A model generated the notes under the pieces. The model made no database searches and was not told the origin of the DNA. It was given only the letters and a program-made list of their open reading frames with translations. From Emergomyces orientalis (taxonomy: Eukaryota; Ascomycota; Eurotiomycetes; Onygenales; Ajellomycetaceae), in contig MOWL01000088.1 in assembly GCA_002110485.1 (NCBI GenBank), forward strand, positions 744,001 through 808,000: 64,000 nt of DNA. The letters are read 5' to 3'. Made by a program: the position numbers and the translations under genes. This document shows positions 11,402 through 21,999 of the stretch, one piece after another; the stretch's first letter is position 1, and every line of letters begins with the position of its first letter.

Positions 11402-12768
11402 TTAACAACACTTACCCCTCCGCGTATTCGATCCGCCGAGCCTAAACACATCCTCCCACTCCCTCATTCCTGAAGTCCACCCACTCCCCGCCCCCCTGCT
11501 TCGAGTCTTCCTCCTACGCATCTGCGTCATAGAGTCATCGATCGTGATTCCGCTCCGCACGCTACCTCCGTCGCTCGTGCCAGTACCATACATGCCGCCA
11601 TCCCCATATTGAATACCACTCTGAGGATCATCAGGATCTATCTCGCCCAACTCGATCTTGGTCAGGATAATCCGCGCCAGCCTGTTAAAAAGCTCATCCA
11701 CATTTTCCCCGGATAATGCAGATACTTCCACTGCTACGGGTATGTTCGATTTCGCCGCCCACCGTGACGCTTCTTCGAGCGTCACCTCGCGCCCTTCCGC
11801 AGCTACCGTTGCTGTCATTCTTGTACCCACCGGCGGCCCATTGATGGATCGCATCGAACCCCCACCAGAATCGAAAGGGAAAGGAGGCTGTTTGCTTGAT
11901 GTACTTGACGGTGTCGGGGGTGGCCGCTGGAAATCATCTCCGTAGTCCCCTCCGCCCTGGGAAATGGCATCTTGGGAAAGTAAATCGCTTTTGTTTCCGG
12001 CCAGGAGGACAGTTAGATTAGGGGAAGCGAGAGCTCTAGCATCCATGAGGAAAGTAGGGAGGGCGGAGAAAGAGGTATGGGATCCGACATCGTAGATCAG
12101 GATAGCGCCGGCGGCCCCACGGTAGTACGAGCGCGAAACGGAGCGGAAGCGCTCGGTGCCAGCTGTGTCCCATAATTGTAGCTTTATTCGTTTCCAGCGC
12201 GAGCCTGTTCCTATCTTTACGATTTTGGAGGAGAACTCGACGCCGATTGTTTGAGAGGAGAGAACGCGCCCTGGATATTCGGGGGTCAAGTTAGTAATGC
12301 TCTCGAATAGTTAATATCAAGTCGGAAAAATCCCAGGGTTGGGCTAACGACTGGGGGTTGGGAAGTGTGACGGGAGATAAAGAGGGGGGGGGACTCGTAC
12401 ACTCATTTTTCACGAAACGATGGAGAAGACAGGACCTGATAGATGCGAGCCATACGTCAGCAACTGTGCACTTTATTGGTGATTATTGGTATATACGGCC
12501 CCAGTCCAACCAATATTAAGAAATCGAACGGAGGGAAGACAGACTTTCCAGCGCCGCTTGGTCCCAGAAGAATCACCTTGGCTAAGTAATCGTACATACT
12601 ATCAAGCTCCTGAAAAAGTCCGCTATTGTGATTAGTATAGGAATATATATGGGCGCAAGGCCATTGCCAGACCACCAACGCAGGGAGATTGCGGAGGTTC
12701 CATACCTGGTGCCGCTCTGGGAGAGAAGAGGCGGAGGAGGCATTGGACAGCCGCCTGTGACGCGCCAT
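11402..12768 (-). CDS. Rab4-like small GTPase with long C-terminal insert
   Basis: Five-part gene read as exons 12768-12706, 12609-12545, 12435-12401 and 12270-11402, four coding exons with phase-consistent introns of 96, 109 and 130 nt, total 343 aa. The P-loop GPSGAGKS (residues 37-44) is completed across a splice junction with an unusual GTCTGT donor. It is followed by CLLHRFVKNEWR, the switch regions with TIGVEF, WDTAGTE (G3), GNKSDL (G4) and a VSALSGENV region in the G5 position. The C-terminus is RRGKCC, a double-Cys geranylgeranylation signal. The protein should cycle on early/recycling endosomal membranes. Two additions enlarge it beyond a 210-aa Rab: a basic/Ser-rich N-terminal extension of about 21 residues, and a Pro/Ser/Gly-rich insert after G4 of about 65 residues. 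A GGTAAG before the stop looks like a splice donor, but ending at KCC is biologically sensible. Confidence 0.88.
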
Positions 12769-13530
12769 GGCGTCTCTGCCTGCAGCGAGAAGACAGCAGA
12801 ATGCCCGTGGAGGAGGTGGTTGCTGTTGAATACGTGTTGAATGCGCCCGTTGGGAGTCTTGAAGTCATCAAGTTCGGTATGGCTGATCCCCATGTGGCTG
12901 GTGAGGTATGGATCAGCAGCGGTGAGGCGCAGCCTTTCCGCCAAGAGACCGAGGTTGAACTAAATCCCGTCGTACTACGGACAGTTAATTCTTTTTTTGG
13001 CGCTACTAACGCCTGAATAAATCAGCAGATTGGAGTTTGATTGTTTGATCCACGGCATGGGCTTTTTTACCTAGACCTTCTTCTGGATATAGACCGCGTG
13101 CTCTTTCACAGATGCTTTCTGTCTTTTTCTCAATTTCTGATTTTTGAATAGCCTGTTCTTGTGGATAATATTTTATGTCAATAGACATCTACTCTAAAAC
13201 GCTGCCTCGGCACAACAACACCAAGGAAGGGCGCATTATTCAGTAACACGAGAGAGACGCGCGAGCTTGTTGATGCCTTGGAGGCAAGGGTTTTGAATTG
13301 CGCCGATTCCGATTCGGATTATTTGTCTGCCGTCTCGGCCAGCTAAGATAGAAGCAGAAAATCCAATTGCGACGGTGATGTTGCGAAAGATTCAGTTATA
13401 AACTTGGCATAGCGGCGGCTCTCTCTCCTTTTTTTTTTTCTTCTTTTTTTTTTGAACCTTCATTTTTTCCTGTATCCGTACACCACCCTTCATCTATCGT
13501 TATATTCGACTGCCGACATAAATTTCAAGT
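12769..13530. other. divergent promoter region, Rab4-like and PAF-AH-like genes
   Basis: A 762-bp non-coding stretch. It has a strong pyrimidine tract at about 13420-13452, just upstream of the plus-strand start, a common fungal core-promoter feature. No coding exon seen. Confidence 0.5.
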
Positions 13531-15176
13531 ATGGTGTTATCGCTGCTTCAGATTCCGGCCTTCCCGTCATATACGGGGCCACATAAGGTTGGCACTTCAG
13601 AGTTTGAAATCCCAGTATCTTCTCTTGAATCACCGGCACCCAGCCCTGAATTAGACATCCCTATTTCTACAATTCTATTCCGGGTATTCTACCCTGCAGA
13701 TAATGTAGACCCGGCGTCGAAACCTGTCTATTGGATCCCGGATCCACAGGGCGCCTTTACTGGCGGATTGGCAGAATTTCTAGGAGCGCCAAAGCGGCTG
13801 TCAAATATATTAGGGTACGATGAATCAACCCTCTTATATCATCTGTGAGGCTTGATTTGTCTGTATTCTAATTTTTCAAATGTAACAGGCTGTTCCCAAA
13901 CACCATCAAATGGACGAAAATGCCAGCATATCGGGATGCGCCCCTGAAGCTCTCAACGCTCCCGTCGAAGCGTTGGCCTGTCATGATCTTCTCCCACGGC
14001 ATCGGGGGCTCGAGGTATATGTATAGTTATCTCTTGGGGTGTTTGGCCAGCTACGGGATTGTCATCATTGCTCCGGAGCACCGAGATGGAAGCAGCCCCG
14101 TTTCCCTCTTCAGAAACCCCCATGGCCAGGTAACCGAAAAAGTGCCATATCAACGAATCAAGCACATTTTCGACAAAGATGTTCTTCATAAACGGCATGC
14201 CCAGTTGCGCATCCGGCTCTGGGAGTTAGGCCTCGTCCATGATGCCCTTCTCAACATGGATGCTGGGACGGAGATTAGAAATTTTGCCCCTAATAATGGT
14301 GCGAAAGGTCCGGTATTTGCCTCTGGCCTTGATATCCATTCTCCCGGCAGCATTACGTGGGCGGGCCACTCGTTCGGTGCCGCAAGTGTCGCCCAATTTA
14401 TCAAATCCATATATTGGGGTCGTGCCAGCGACGAAGACCCGTCATCGACCTCAGAAGAACCATACTTCTCGCAATACCGCGCCTTGTACCGGCCTCAACC
14501 AGATAGCAAGATCATTTCACAGGTGACACCAACCTCACCTCTTATCCTCCTCGATCTCTGGAACCTCCCATTGCTGGGGGATGATGTGAAATGGTTATGG
14601 GAAAAGCCACTGCCATGCTATGCGGGAATGGCTGAAGACCAACCGCGACCGCCCAGCGTTTTGGCTGTCCTGAGCGACGAGTTTTTCAAATGGAAAGCCG
14701 GCCTGAAGGCCACTCAATATGTGTTATCGTATCGTCCGGTACCTGGGTCTACTGATGAGGTCAAAACTGAAGATAACGAGCGACAGCCCAAGGTCTTCTA
14801 CTCGGTCAACTCAGCCCATCTGAGTCAATCGGATGTTGGCCTTCTATTCCCCTGGGTGATGAAGAGATGGGTCAAGGCTGAGGAGCCCGAGCGAACGATG
14901 AAACTGAATGTAACTGCAATTATACAGATGCTGAGAGAATGCGGCGTCCCATTCGATCTAGACGAGGACGTAAAACATACCCTGGAAAACGTCGCAGATA
15001 TTACGCTCGACAATGTCGGTAATGGTAGCCAGAACGGAGATGGTAGTAAACGGAGCCGATTCAGTCCGAGCATTTTTGCGACGGATGGTTCAGTTAGGGG
15101 CTGGTTACCCGTTTCTCTGACTGATGATACGCCACAGGTTCCGGAATTTGAGGTGCGGACTCCGCTGAAACTTTGA
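13531..15176 (+). CDS. platelet-activating factor acetylhydrolase-like lipase (alpha/beta hydrolase)
   Basis: Two exons (13531-13814 and 13889-15176), intron 74 nt with acceptor after TGTAACAG, encode 523 aa. The family hydrolyses short acyl or oxidised chains at the sn-2 position of phospholipids. The N-terminus (ISTILFRVFYPAD) is the family's first strands. The middle carries WPVMIFSHGIGGSRYMYS, with the oxyanion-hole region, then IAPEHRDGS. The nucleophile elbow is WAGHSFGAAS, with Ser256 in GHSFG. The His candidate lies in the NSAHLSQSD region, as in the family. No signal peptide is apparent, so it resembles the intracellular PAF-AH II type. The C-terminal 60 residues are low in motifs. 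Exact substrate cannot be read from sequence. Confidence 0.88.
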
Positions 15177-18100
15177 GTAAAACAGAAAGTGTTTTCTTGA
15201 TGATATTACCAATTCCGCGACTACGATCCCAGGTAAAGAATAGCACTTCATCTCCCTTTTTGGTTCTCCTATTCTTCTGTGTTTTTCTTTGGGTTTAAAA
15301 TGGACACCGCCTTCGCAATGGAGGCCAAACTTTTTGAGAAGGATTATCCACAGGGAATCACTTCACTTGGTTTTATTTAACTATTTATGCTCTATAAATC
15401 GCATGCTCTTACTGCCCCCCACGACCTCCTTCAAATAGTCTATGTATATTACATACATTCGTTTCGTTGGTTGAATTGAATTTAAATTTAGCCCATCACT
15501 AATGCTATATGAATGAATAACTAATAATTTAAATCAGCCAGCTAGAAAGGTCAATACTAGTGGCACCTGAAATATTACGTATAAGGTATCGTATGGGCTC
15601 CGTTAGATCTATGGGGAAAAGCAAGATAACCCCTCCTATACACTCTGTCCACTTCATCGTGGCCAAACTTACCTAGACCGATATATGGCACTGCAGCAGG
15701 CAGTACCAGCAAGACCGATAATTCCAATGGCGGAGACGACTGAATCGGCAGTTTGTCTTCTGGGCGGCGAAATGGCAGGACGAGAGTTTGAAAAGTGCAT
15801 GCTGCAGCAAAACAATCAAGAGATCGAATTAACGTCGAAACATATAACACACTATTAAGTTGTTTGTATAAATAGCCGTGGTGGACACGAGAGAAACCCT
15901 CTAGTGGGGGATTCATAGTGGTATTTATATCGCGATCTTCCCTGCGAGATTCCCTCTAGAACGAAAAACAGCAATCAAGAAAAGGAAGTCCACATAGAGT
16001 CAGATCCTTTGAGAATAAAAATGATACAGATCATATCCCCAGAGATTGGAGAACCAAGAACGCGAATATTCGGTGAGCAGAATATCTTGGACAGACGTCA
16101 TTGCCGGCGCTTTCCATTACGTTGCACCATATCCAGGGATAGACAGAGTACAGTTCCATTGGACATCGAGTGTTAGTAGTGTCTGTATCCGTGGATGTTG
16201 CTGTGCGAGCATGATAAACCATCCATCTCGACCATGAAAACCTGGAGGAAGACAGAAGATCCACCAAAACTTTCGGGGTAGCCTCAAGGTCTCCACGAGG
16301 ACCTCCTGTGTTTCCGGAGACGCGAACAAAAACTGTCAACTCTGGCAACTAATAATATGTGCGGAGGAAACAATCTTCGCAAAGAGAAGCTTGGGTACGA
16401 GTCTGAGCATTAACCGGGGCCAGAAATAGTTTCTATAAAGCTATTTTTGTAAAAGAGAAATAATTCAAAACGAATGCAAATGGGAAACAGCTTTTGATGA
16501 ATCCCATGTTCAACTTTGGCCTAAACCACGTTCAACTGTATCCTTAGCTAAAGGTTGGGCTGGTCGATGGCTCGAGGACCGCCATCTCGGACAGAAAGCT
16601 GGAGGTATCACCTACGTAATTATGTGCTTTTCGAGATCGATTTTCCATTGATTGAGTTTTCGTTTCACAGGGCCAGGACGGGTGAATGAGGGTCAAACGC
16701 GGCCGATCACGTCTTCGCGTTTTTTGACGGCTAAAAGCCCAGGTATTGAGTGAAAAGTTCCGTCTTGAACAGAATGAAAGGCCAACTCGGGTCGTCGATC
16801 TGACTGTGCATACCAACTGGTTATTTTGCCGAGGTGCTGTAACTTCATCTAACGTTACACCAATCAGACAGAATGCACAAGAATACAGCTTTGCACTATA
16901 TGTACGCTCCAGTTTGCGCTGCGTCAGCAATCCCACGTGTTAGGGATTAGGGGTTAGGTTAAGATTAGAGTTAATGGGGATTAATCTAAATTACGGTTAG
17001 ATATGGTGCCTTTGATATGCATGGCATTGTCCTGTTCCTTCAGCTTATTAGCACCCACACTCGTTTCCAATATTTATATCCTCTTTTCTCATATATTCCC
17101 CGGAATCTTTATTATATATACTATTGCTTATGTTATGAGAGACGTAATATAATCCTTACACTCTCAATTCTCCATATTGTGAGTGTCTTCTGGTGTAGTA
17201 TTCATTATTTTGAAAAGTGCTAGGAACCAGGCCTGGTGATAATCGCTTGGTAGGAAATTGGTGGCTCAAGTTTGATTCGCCGATACCAACAACCCACTCT
17301 ACTTCAAACCTTAATTTTAAGCTTAAGCCAAAGCTCGTTCGCACCATGCAAACGGCCAGCCTCAAAACTCCAGTCCTTCAACAGCTTGAATTCACTTAAT
17401 CTGAATTTTTTTACATTTCAAAATTCCATTTGAAATTAATGAAATGGTGATTATAAACAGCATTTACTGATGCATTGATTTGGCTATAAAATTCACTCAT
17501 AATACATTCATTTATTTCATTTGTCTGTTTTCTGTGTATTTCGTACATCAGGGAAAAAAGGACAAAGAGTCATATCTTATTCACAAGAGATGATTTTAAT
17601 TCAGAGCCTGGTGCGTGCATTAGAAGCAAGGAAAAGCAGGCGGAGATTTGTAGGAAAAAAGCAGAAAATAATCAAGACAAATTCAGTCCCAATGATCACT
17701 CAGAATCAGCCGCAAATCTCTTGATGTTTTGTATCACAGAAACTACCATCATCGCTCAAAAGTGCAAATCATGTTCTCTCAAAAAAGTAAGCTGAAAAAT
17801 GAACAAAAAACATTTATAAGGATCATTCCAATATTTGTTGCCTCGCCTAGTTTCCGCGCCTCGCCTCCAAACCTCTTGAAATCCAGCTGATTTTTTTTTG
17901 ATTTAAAAGTCAAGATGCAGCGCCGTGGGAATCCTGGTTTCTTGATTCCAATATAAACAACACGTAAAGAGAGAAAGACGGAGGGCAGAACTGAACAACG
18001 GTTGGTAAAAGGACCCCAGGTGTTGCAGGGCCCCGAAATGTCTCTCGGAAAATAGCTTCTCCCCATACGCCAAAATGGATGGGAAGGCGCCCCAGACTGG

Positions 18101-18248
18101 CAAAATATCCTTCACACCCCAGATAGCCATATTATGATATGGTTATGGAACATTTCAAATGATCGAAAATTCGGAAAGCAAAAATAAATAGATAGATAAA
18201 AGAACAGAAAAGAAAAGTAGCAACAAATAGGGTGTTTCCCTGATTCGT
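15177..18248. other. 3-kb gene-poor region
   Basis: No gene that I can support. Minus-strand open frames of 113, 105 and 130 codons (15916-15575, 16348-16031, 16936-16544) lack recognised motifs; they could be relics. A degenerate TTAGGG-like tract lies at 16940 onward. The stretch from about 17.4 kb is AT-rich and leads into the 3' flank of the next minus-strand gene. Confidence 0.4.
16940..17001 (+). repeat. degenerate telomere-like (TTAGGG) tract
   Basis: TTAGGG (16940-16945), TTAGGGG (16947-16953) and TTAGG (16954-16958) occur nearly back to back. They decay into TTAAG, ATTAGAG, TTAATGGGG and GGTTAG-like words through about 17001. Fungal telomeres are TTAGGG arrays, so this resembles a short, eroded interstitial telomeric sequence, although it could also be chance in an AT-rich tract. 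Confidence 0.5.
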
Positions 18249-21215
18249 TCAGTGGTGTCGCTCATGGAGATAGACAATAGTAGTCCATCCCGCGCAGCAA
18301 GTTTTAACCATCCGATGCGCGCACCAGCAGCATGTCACCATGAAGTTATTGGAAGATGACGAGCTGGAAGACGAAGGCCGAGAATCTCGGGGCGATTTAT
18401 TATCCAGTGCATGATTAGATGCCCCTGAGCTTGTTTCAGTGAAGGTGCTACTGCTGCCACCGCCATGTGAAACGAACCCGTTGCTTACCATTGGGAGCTG
18501 CGGTTGGTGGTACTGACTTTGACTATCGTCGCCTATCATGGGCTCGATGGGCGGTATGCCGTTGGGGAAAGCAAGTTTCGCATAGACGTCTGAGGGCATG
18601 TCGTGCCAGTACCTGCACTGGCAGCAGATCACGAACATTTTGGCGACAGGTGTCCCCCTCCGAGCTGGGCGTTGAGCGGCTGCTCGGCCGTTCCCAAGAC
18701 TGCTGGAAAGGCTGTATCGGCGGGATGAGCTCGGGCGGGAATCATGGATTGGTCCGGGAGGGAGTTGGTGGTAGCGGTCAGGGGTTTTGAGGGTGGAGTC
18801 GCTGGGTGTCAGTGGGTGAGTGGTAGGTTGTTTTGCAAAGGGGAATGAGGAGCCTATTGGTGTGGATTGGCTAGACGATAGCGTAGGAGATGGGTGCCCG
18901 GAGGTCAATTGATTGTTGTATCTCTCCTTCCCTGAATCATGGGGTACATGGCTTTTGCTAATTTCTACTGAAATAGAACGCTTCTTTTTGCCTGGCTTCT
19001 CGGTTCCATTACTTGAAATGCTCATGATTTCCGCATCATTGGCGGAGCTGGGGCGAGTGCTGGTTGGAGTTGGGAAGATTCCACTATTGCGCTTTGGGGA
19101 TTTTGGGGGGATTTTAAAATCGTTTGGCTTATCATTCTTCGCTGTGGGCACGAGGTTGTAGTGTCTGGCGAATGCACTAGCGGGTCGTGATGCAGCTTCT
19201 GGTTTTACTGCCGCTGAAGCAGGTGGCTTAAAACCCGCCTTGCCATCCGCATCCTGTTGCCTTTGTAACATGTTTGATCCGGGCATCGACGCTTTTGGTT
19301 CTTTAGTCTTACTAGGGGAGTTTACTAACAAACTGGCTTTAGCTTTCAACGAATAGCGTCGGCCCACCCCAACTGAACTTTTCTCCTTCTTACTCCCTTG
19401 TCTCAACATCCGGGAGAAAGAAAACCCAGATTTTCCATCTTTAGATTTGAACGAAATGTCGGCGTCTCCCTGCTTAGGTATTTGCCCTGTTCCCATAGCA
19501 CTTTCATCGTCTTGGTTATTAAGAGGAGGTCCCGCCAATGGGGACGACTTGAACGGGATGTCGCGATTTATTACTTTTGGTGCCATTCGTATAGGATTTT
19601 CGCGCTGTTTGACACTGGGAGCAGCCGCAACTAGCTCTATATTAGGGGGATCAGTGATCGGTGCGGGTTTTTGGATATCAACTGGATCGAGCAGGAGGTC
19701 TGGTGGTGTCGCATTGGAGAGAGGCTCAGTTTGGGCTTTTAAGCTGCGAGAATCTCCAGCAATACCTATACTTTCGGCTGTGACATGCCAGGTGGCTGGT
19801 ATGATAGAAGGGTCTGATTTAGCAGCATGGCTTTTGAAAACCCCGTTGGGGGCATAGTTAGATTCATAAGGGCCACTAGTTTTGAACTCGTGCACGTCCC
19901 CGTTCGTCGTTCTCTGGGGAGGTTCACGGCCTTGAACGCGGCGCTTTAAAGAGACTCCGGCAATACGGTCAGAGTTATTTAATATTTCACTCCAAGAATG
20001 TCTCCGGCCATGCTTACGGCGACTCTCTGTGGGCTTCTGCGTGTTTTTTTGTGGAGAAGTGGACGGTGGTATCATCAAAACGGTTGATGACTGTTCTTGT
20101 TCATTAGACTTGTTTGGTTCATTATCAGTATTATGTATAGTACTTTCTTCACGATCTTGTTGATTAGTTGTGTTCTGTGGAGGAACAACCGTCTCGTCAG
20201 GCTGGACAACAATAATCTGTGAACTATTTTGCGAATTTGGAGAGGGTAGTCCGGTGGTAACGTGGAAATGACCGCTTGTAGGGGTAGAGGGCACACTTTT
20301 CTCGATTTTCCAGCCAGATTTTGGTCCGTTTTCATTCTCCTTATTTATGGAGCCTCTCCGTGATGAATACATATGAGGCTCGTGTTCCGGTTTGAGAGAT
20401 CTTCGTTGTAGCTTCTTTCCGTTAGAATTCGACAACCGCCGGGTAAGCTCCTGACTCCAGGACGATCTCGAAGGCGTTGAATTCGTATTTTGCGAAGCCG
20501 AATCGCTCGATCGAAATGCCTTTGCAGCAGCACGTAGATCGGAATGTTTCTTAGCCATGTGAAGGTTGCGTCTTGGTATATCCGACGGAGACGAAGGTAG
20601 GGATGGTGGCGAGCCCGGATCGAGAGCACGAGACGAAGTTTTATCATATGCTGGTTCCCGGTTTATTCTCCCTCCAAAACGTTGTGGCAAGTGGCCCGTA
20701 AATAGAGGCTTTTTAGGCTCCAGTGGATCATCCTGCGCTCCGTCGCCTCCCAGTTCAGGGGTTGGAGTGTCGAGACCGGTTTTTTCTCTGACGGAATTTG
20801 CCTTTGATGTGCTATCGGACCAAAATCCCAATATTGACGGAGCAGTGGACGAACGTGGAAGAACGCTTTTTATGCTTGATGCTCTACTGGGTGTCTTGAC
20901 GGGTTGCTTTTTAGTTAAACGTCGTGGCTCATTGAATGGACTTTGATCGGTTTTCTTGGGTTCAGATTTCAAAGACCGCTCCAACTCTTTCTTTTCCTTG
21001 GCGATTCTTTTCAACTCTTTCTTTCTTTCCCTCCTCTGTCTGTCCGTTTGCCAGGAGGGCGAAACGCAGATCTCGGTCCGTCCGTCCGTTTGGGCGATAT
21101 TATTGGCCACATTGGCGGGGTATGTCGAGCTCTGGGGAACTTTACTGAACCCACCAACGTTGGTGTGAGAGAATGACGAACGTGCGGACTGATCTTGGTA
21201 GTCAGCATATGTCAT
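18249..21215 (-). CDS. conserved fungal protein, disordered with C-terminal Cys-rich motifs
   Basis: A single uninterrupted reading frame gives 988 aa from ATG 21215 (MTYADYQDQSARSS). The same frame stays open to 21371, but the 52 extra residues look non-coding, so I chose the later Met. A basic/acidic helix (about residues 57-80, RRERKKELKRIAKEKKELE) is the only likely coiled coil. Most of the protein is Ser/Pro/Lys-rich and probably disordered. The C-terminus holds two conserved-looking Cys clusters: MFVICCQCRYWHDMPS and, at the very end, VTCCWCAHRMVKTCCAGW followed by TTIVYLHERHH. These CCxC and CCWC pairs resemble a zinc ribbon split by a Ser-rich linker. I recall orthologues ending the same way across Eurotiomycetes, all of unknown function. 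A regulatory or scaffold role is a guess. Confidence 0.8.
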   Translation of the reverse strand: MTYADYQDQSARSSFSHTNVGGFSKVPQSSTYPANVANNIAQTDGRTEICVSPSWQTDRQRRERKKELKRIAKEKKELERSLKSEPKKTDQSPFNEPRRLTKKQPVKTPSRASSIKSVLPRSSTAPSILGFWSDSTSKANSVREKTGLDTPTPELGGDGAQDDPLEPKKPLFTGHLPQRFGGRINREPAYDKTSSRALDPGSPPSLPSSPSDIPRRNLHMAKKHSDLRAAAKAFRSSDSASQNTNSTPSRSSWSQELTRRLSNSNGKKLQRRSLKPEHEPHMYSSRRGSINKENENGPKSGWKIEKSVPSTPTSGHFHVTTGLPSPNSQNSSQIIVVQPDETVVPPQNTTNQQDREESTIHNTDNEPNKSNEQEQSSTVLMIPPSTSPQKNTQKPTESRRKHGRRHSWSEILNNSDRIAGVSLKRRVQGREPPQRTTNGDVHEFKTSGPYESNYAPNGVFKSHAAKSDPSIIPATWHVTAESIGIAGDSRSLKAQTEPLSNATPPDLLLDPVDIQKPAPITDPPNIELVAAAPSVKQRENPIRMAPKVINRDIPFKSSPLAGPPLNNQDDESAMGTGQIPKQGDADISFKSKDGKSGFSFSRMLRQGSKKEKSSVGVGRRYSLKAKASLLVNSPSKTKEPKASMPGSNMLQRQQDADGKAGFKPPASAAVKPEAASRPASAFARHYNLVPTAKNDKPNDFKIPPKSPKRNSGIFPTPTSTRPSSANDAEIMSISSNGTEKPGKKKRSISVEISKSHVPHDSGKERYNNQLTSGHPSPTLSSSQSTPIGSSFPFAKQPTTHPLTPSDSTLKTPDRYHQLPPGPIHDSRPSSSRRYSLSSSLGNGRAAAQRPARRGTPVAKMFVICCQCRYWHDMPSDVYAKLAFPNGIPPIEPMIGDDSQSQYHQPQLPMVSNGFVSHGGGSSSTFTETSSGASNHALDNKSPRDSRPSSSSSSSSNNFMVTCCWCAHRMVKTCCAGWTTIVYLHERHH

Positions 21216-21974
21216 AGCAGCCACCAGAGTATTAAACAATATGCGAACGAGCGAGAGGTGTACTGCGAAACTAGGAACTGTTTTCGTGTCACCACCTTCG
21301 TTTCGCCGGGTGTGGAGCACAAACTCATGCAATATTTTGAGATGGGTTACTTCGTAAGAACCTTGTACCACTCACCTCATCGTTTGTATTCACTGATTGT
21401 GGCTCGCCCGCAATTATGGAGTTCAACGGCTCCATCCGATATTGTTCGCATACCAAATCAGCCATACTTCCAGGTTCATGAGATTCACAGTTGACTTATT
21501 ACACGCCGTGAAGTTCTGCGCGTAACAAATCGAGTTGACAACCCTAGGGATCCTGACGGACGCGACAGAGCCCTCTATTAGCCCTGATCCCCAGCTCCCC
21601 CACCAGAATGCAAAATTTTGCTCCAAATATATATTGAAGTGAAAATTTCCACTTTTTAAAATGAGGCGGGAACCAGAAGATTCGAGGTTCTGGACCCGGA
21701 CTTCAAATGGTCAGATCGCGTGGTGGAAGGTCATTAGATAGAGCGAACGCAAAAGAAAACAGTTGAGTAAAGAAGTGAGACAGCTCAAAGCAAACCACCA
21801 AAAATGCAATTCTGTGAAAGGGTGTGATAGTTGTTGTAAAATATAAAATGTGAAAAGACAATCAATATGCTAGATGAGAAATAAAAACAACAGATAACAC
21901 TAAGTGACCTGTTTTTCACAGCAATTCAGACATGATGAAGTAAATCAAGCCTTGAAGAGTACAAAATACAGTTG

Positions 21975-21999
21975 ATATATATATATATATATATATATA
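21975..21999. repeat. (AT)n dinucleotide repeat
   Basis: About 12 uninterrupted AT units in non-coding sequence. Confidence 0.9.

Noticed and set aside
21216..21371. Earlier Met for the 988-aa protein
   Set aside because: The frame is open, but the added 52 residues look random compared with the conserved-looking MTYADYQDQ start.
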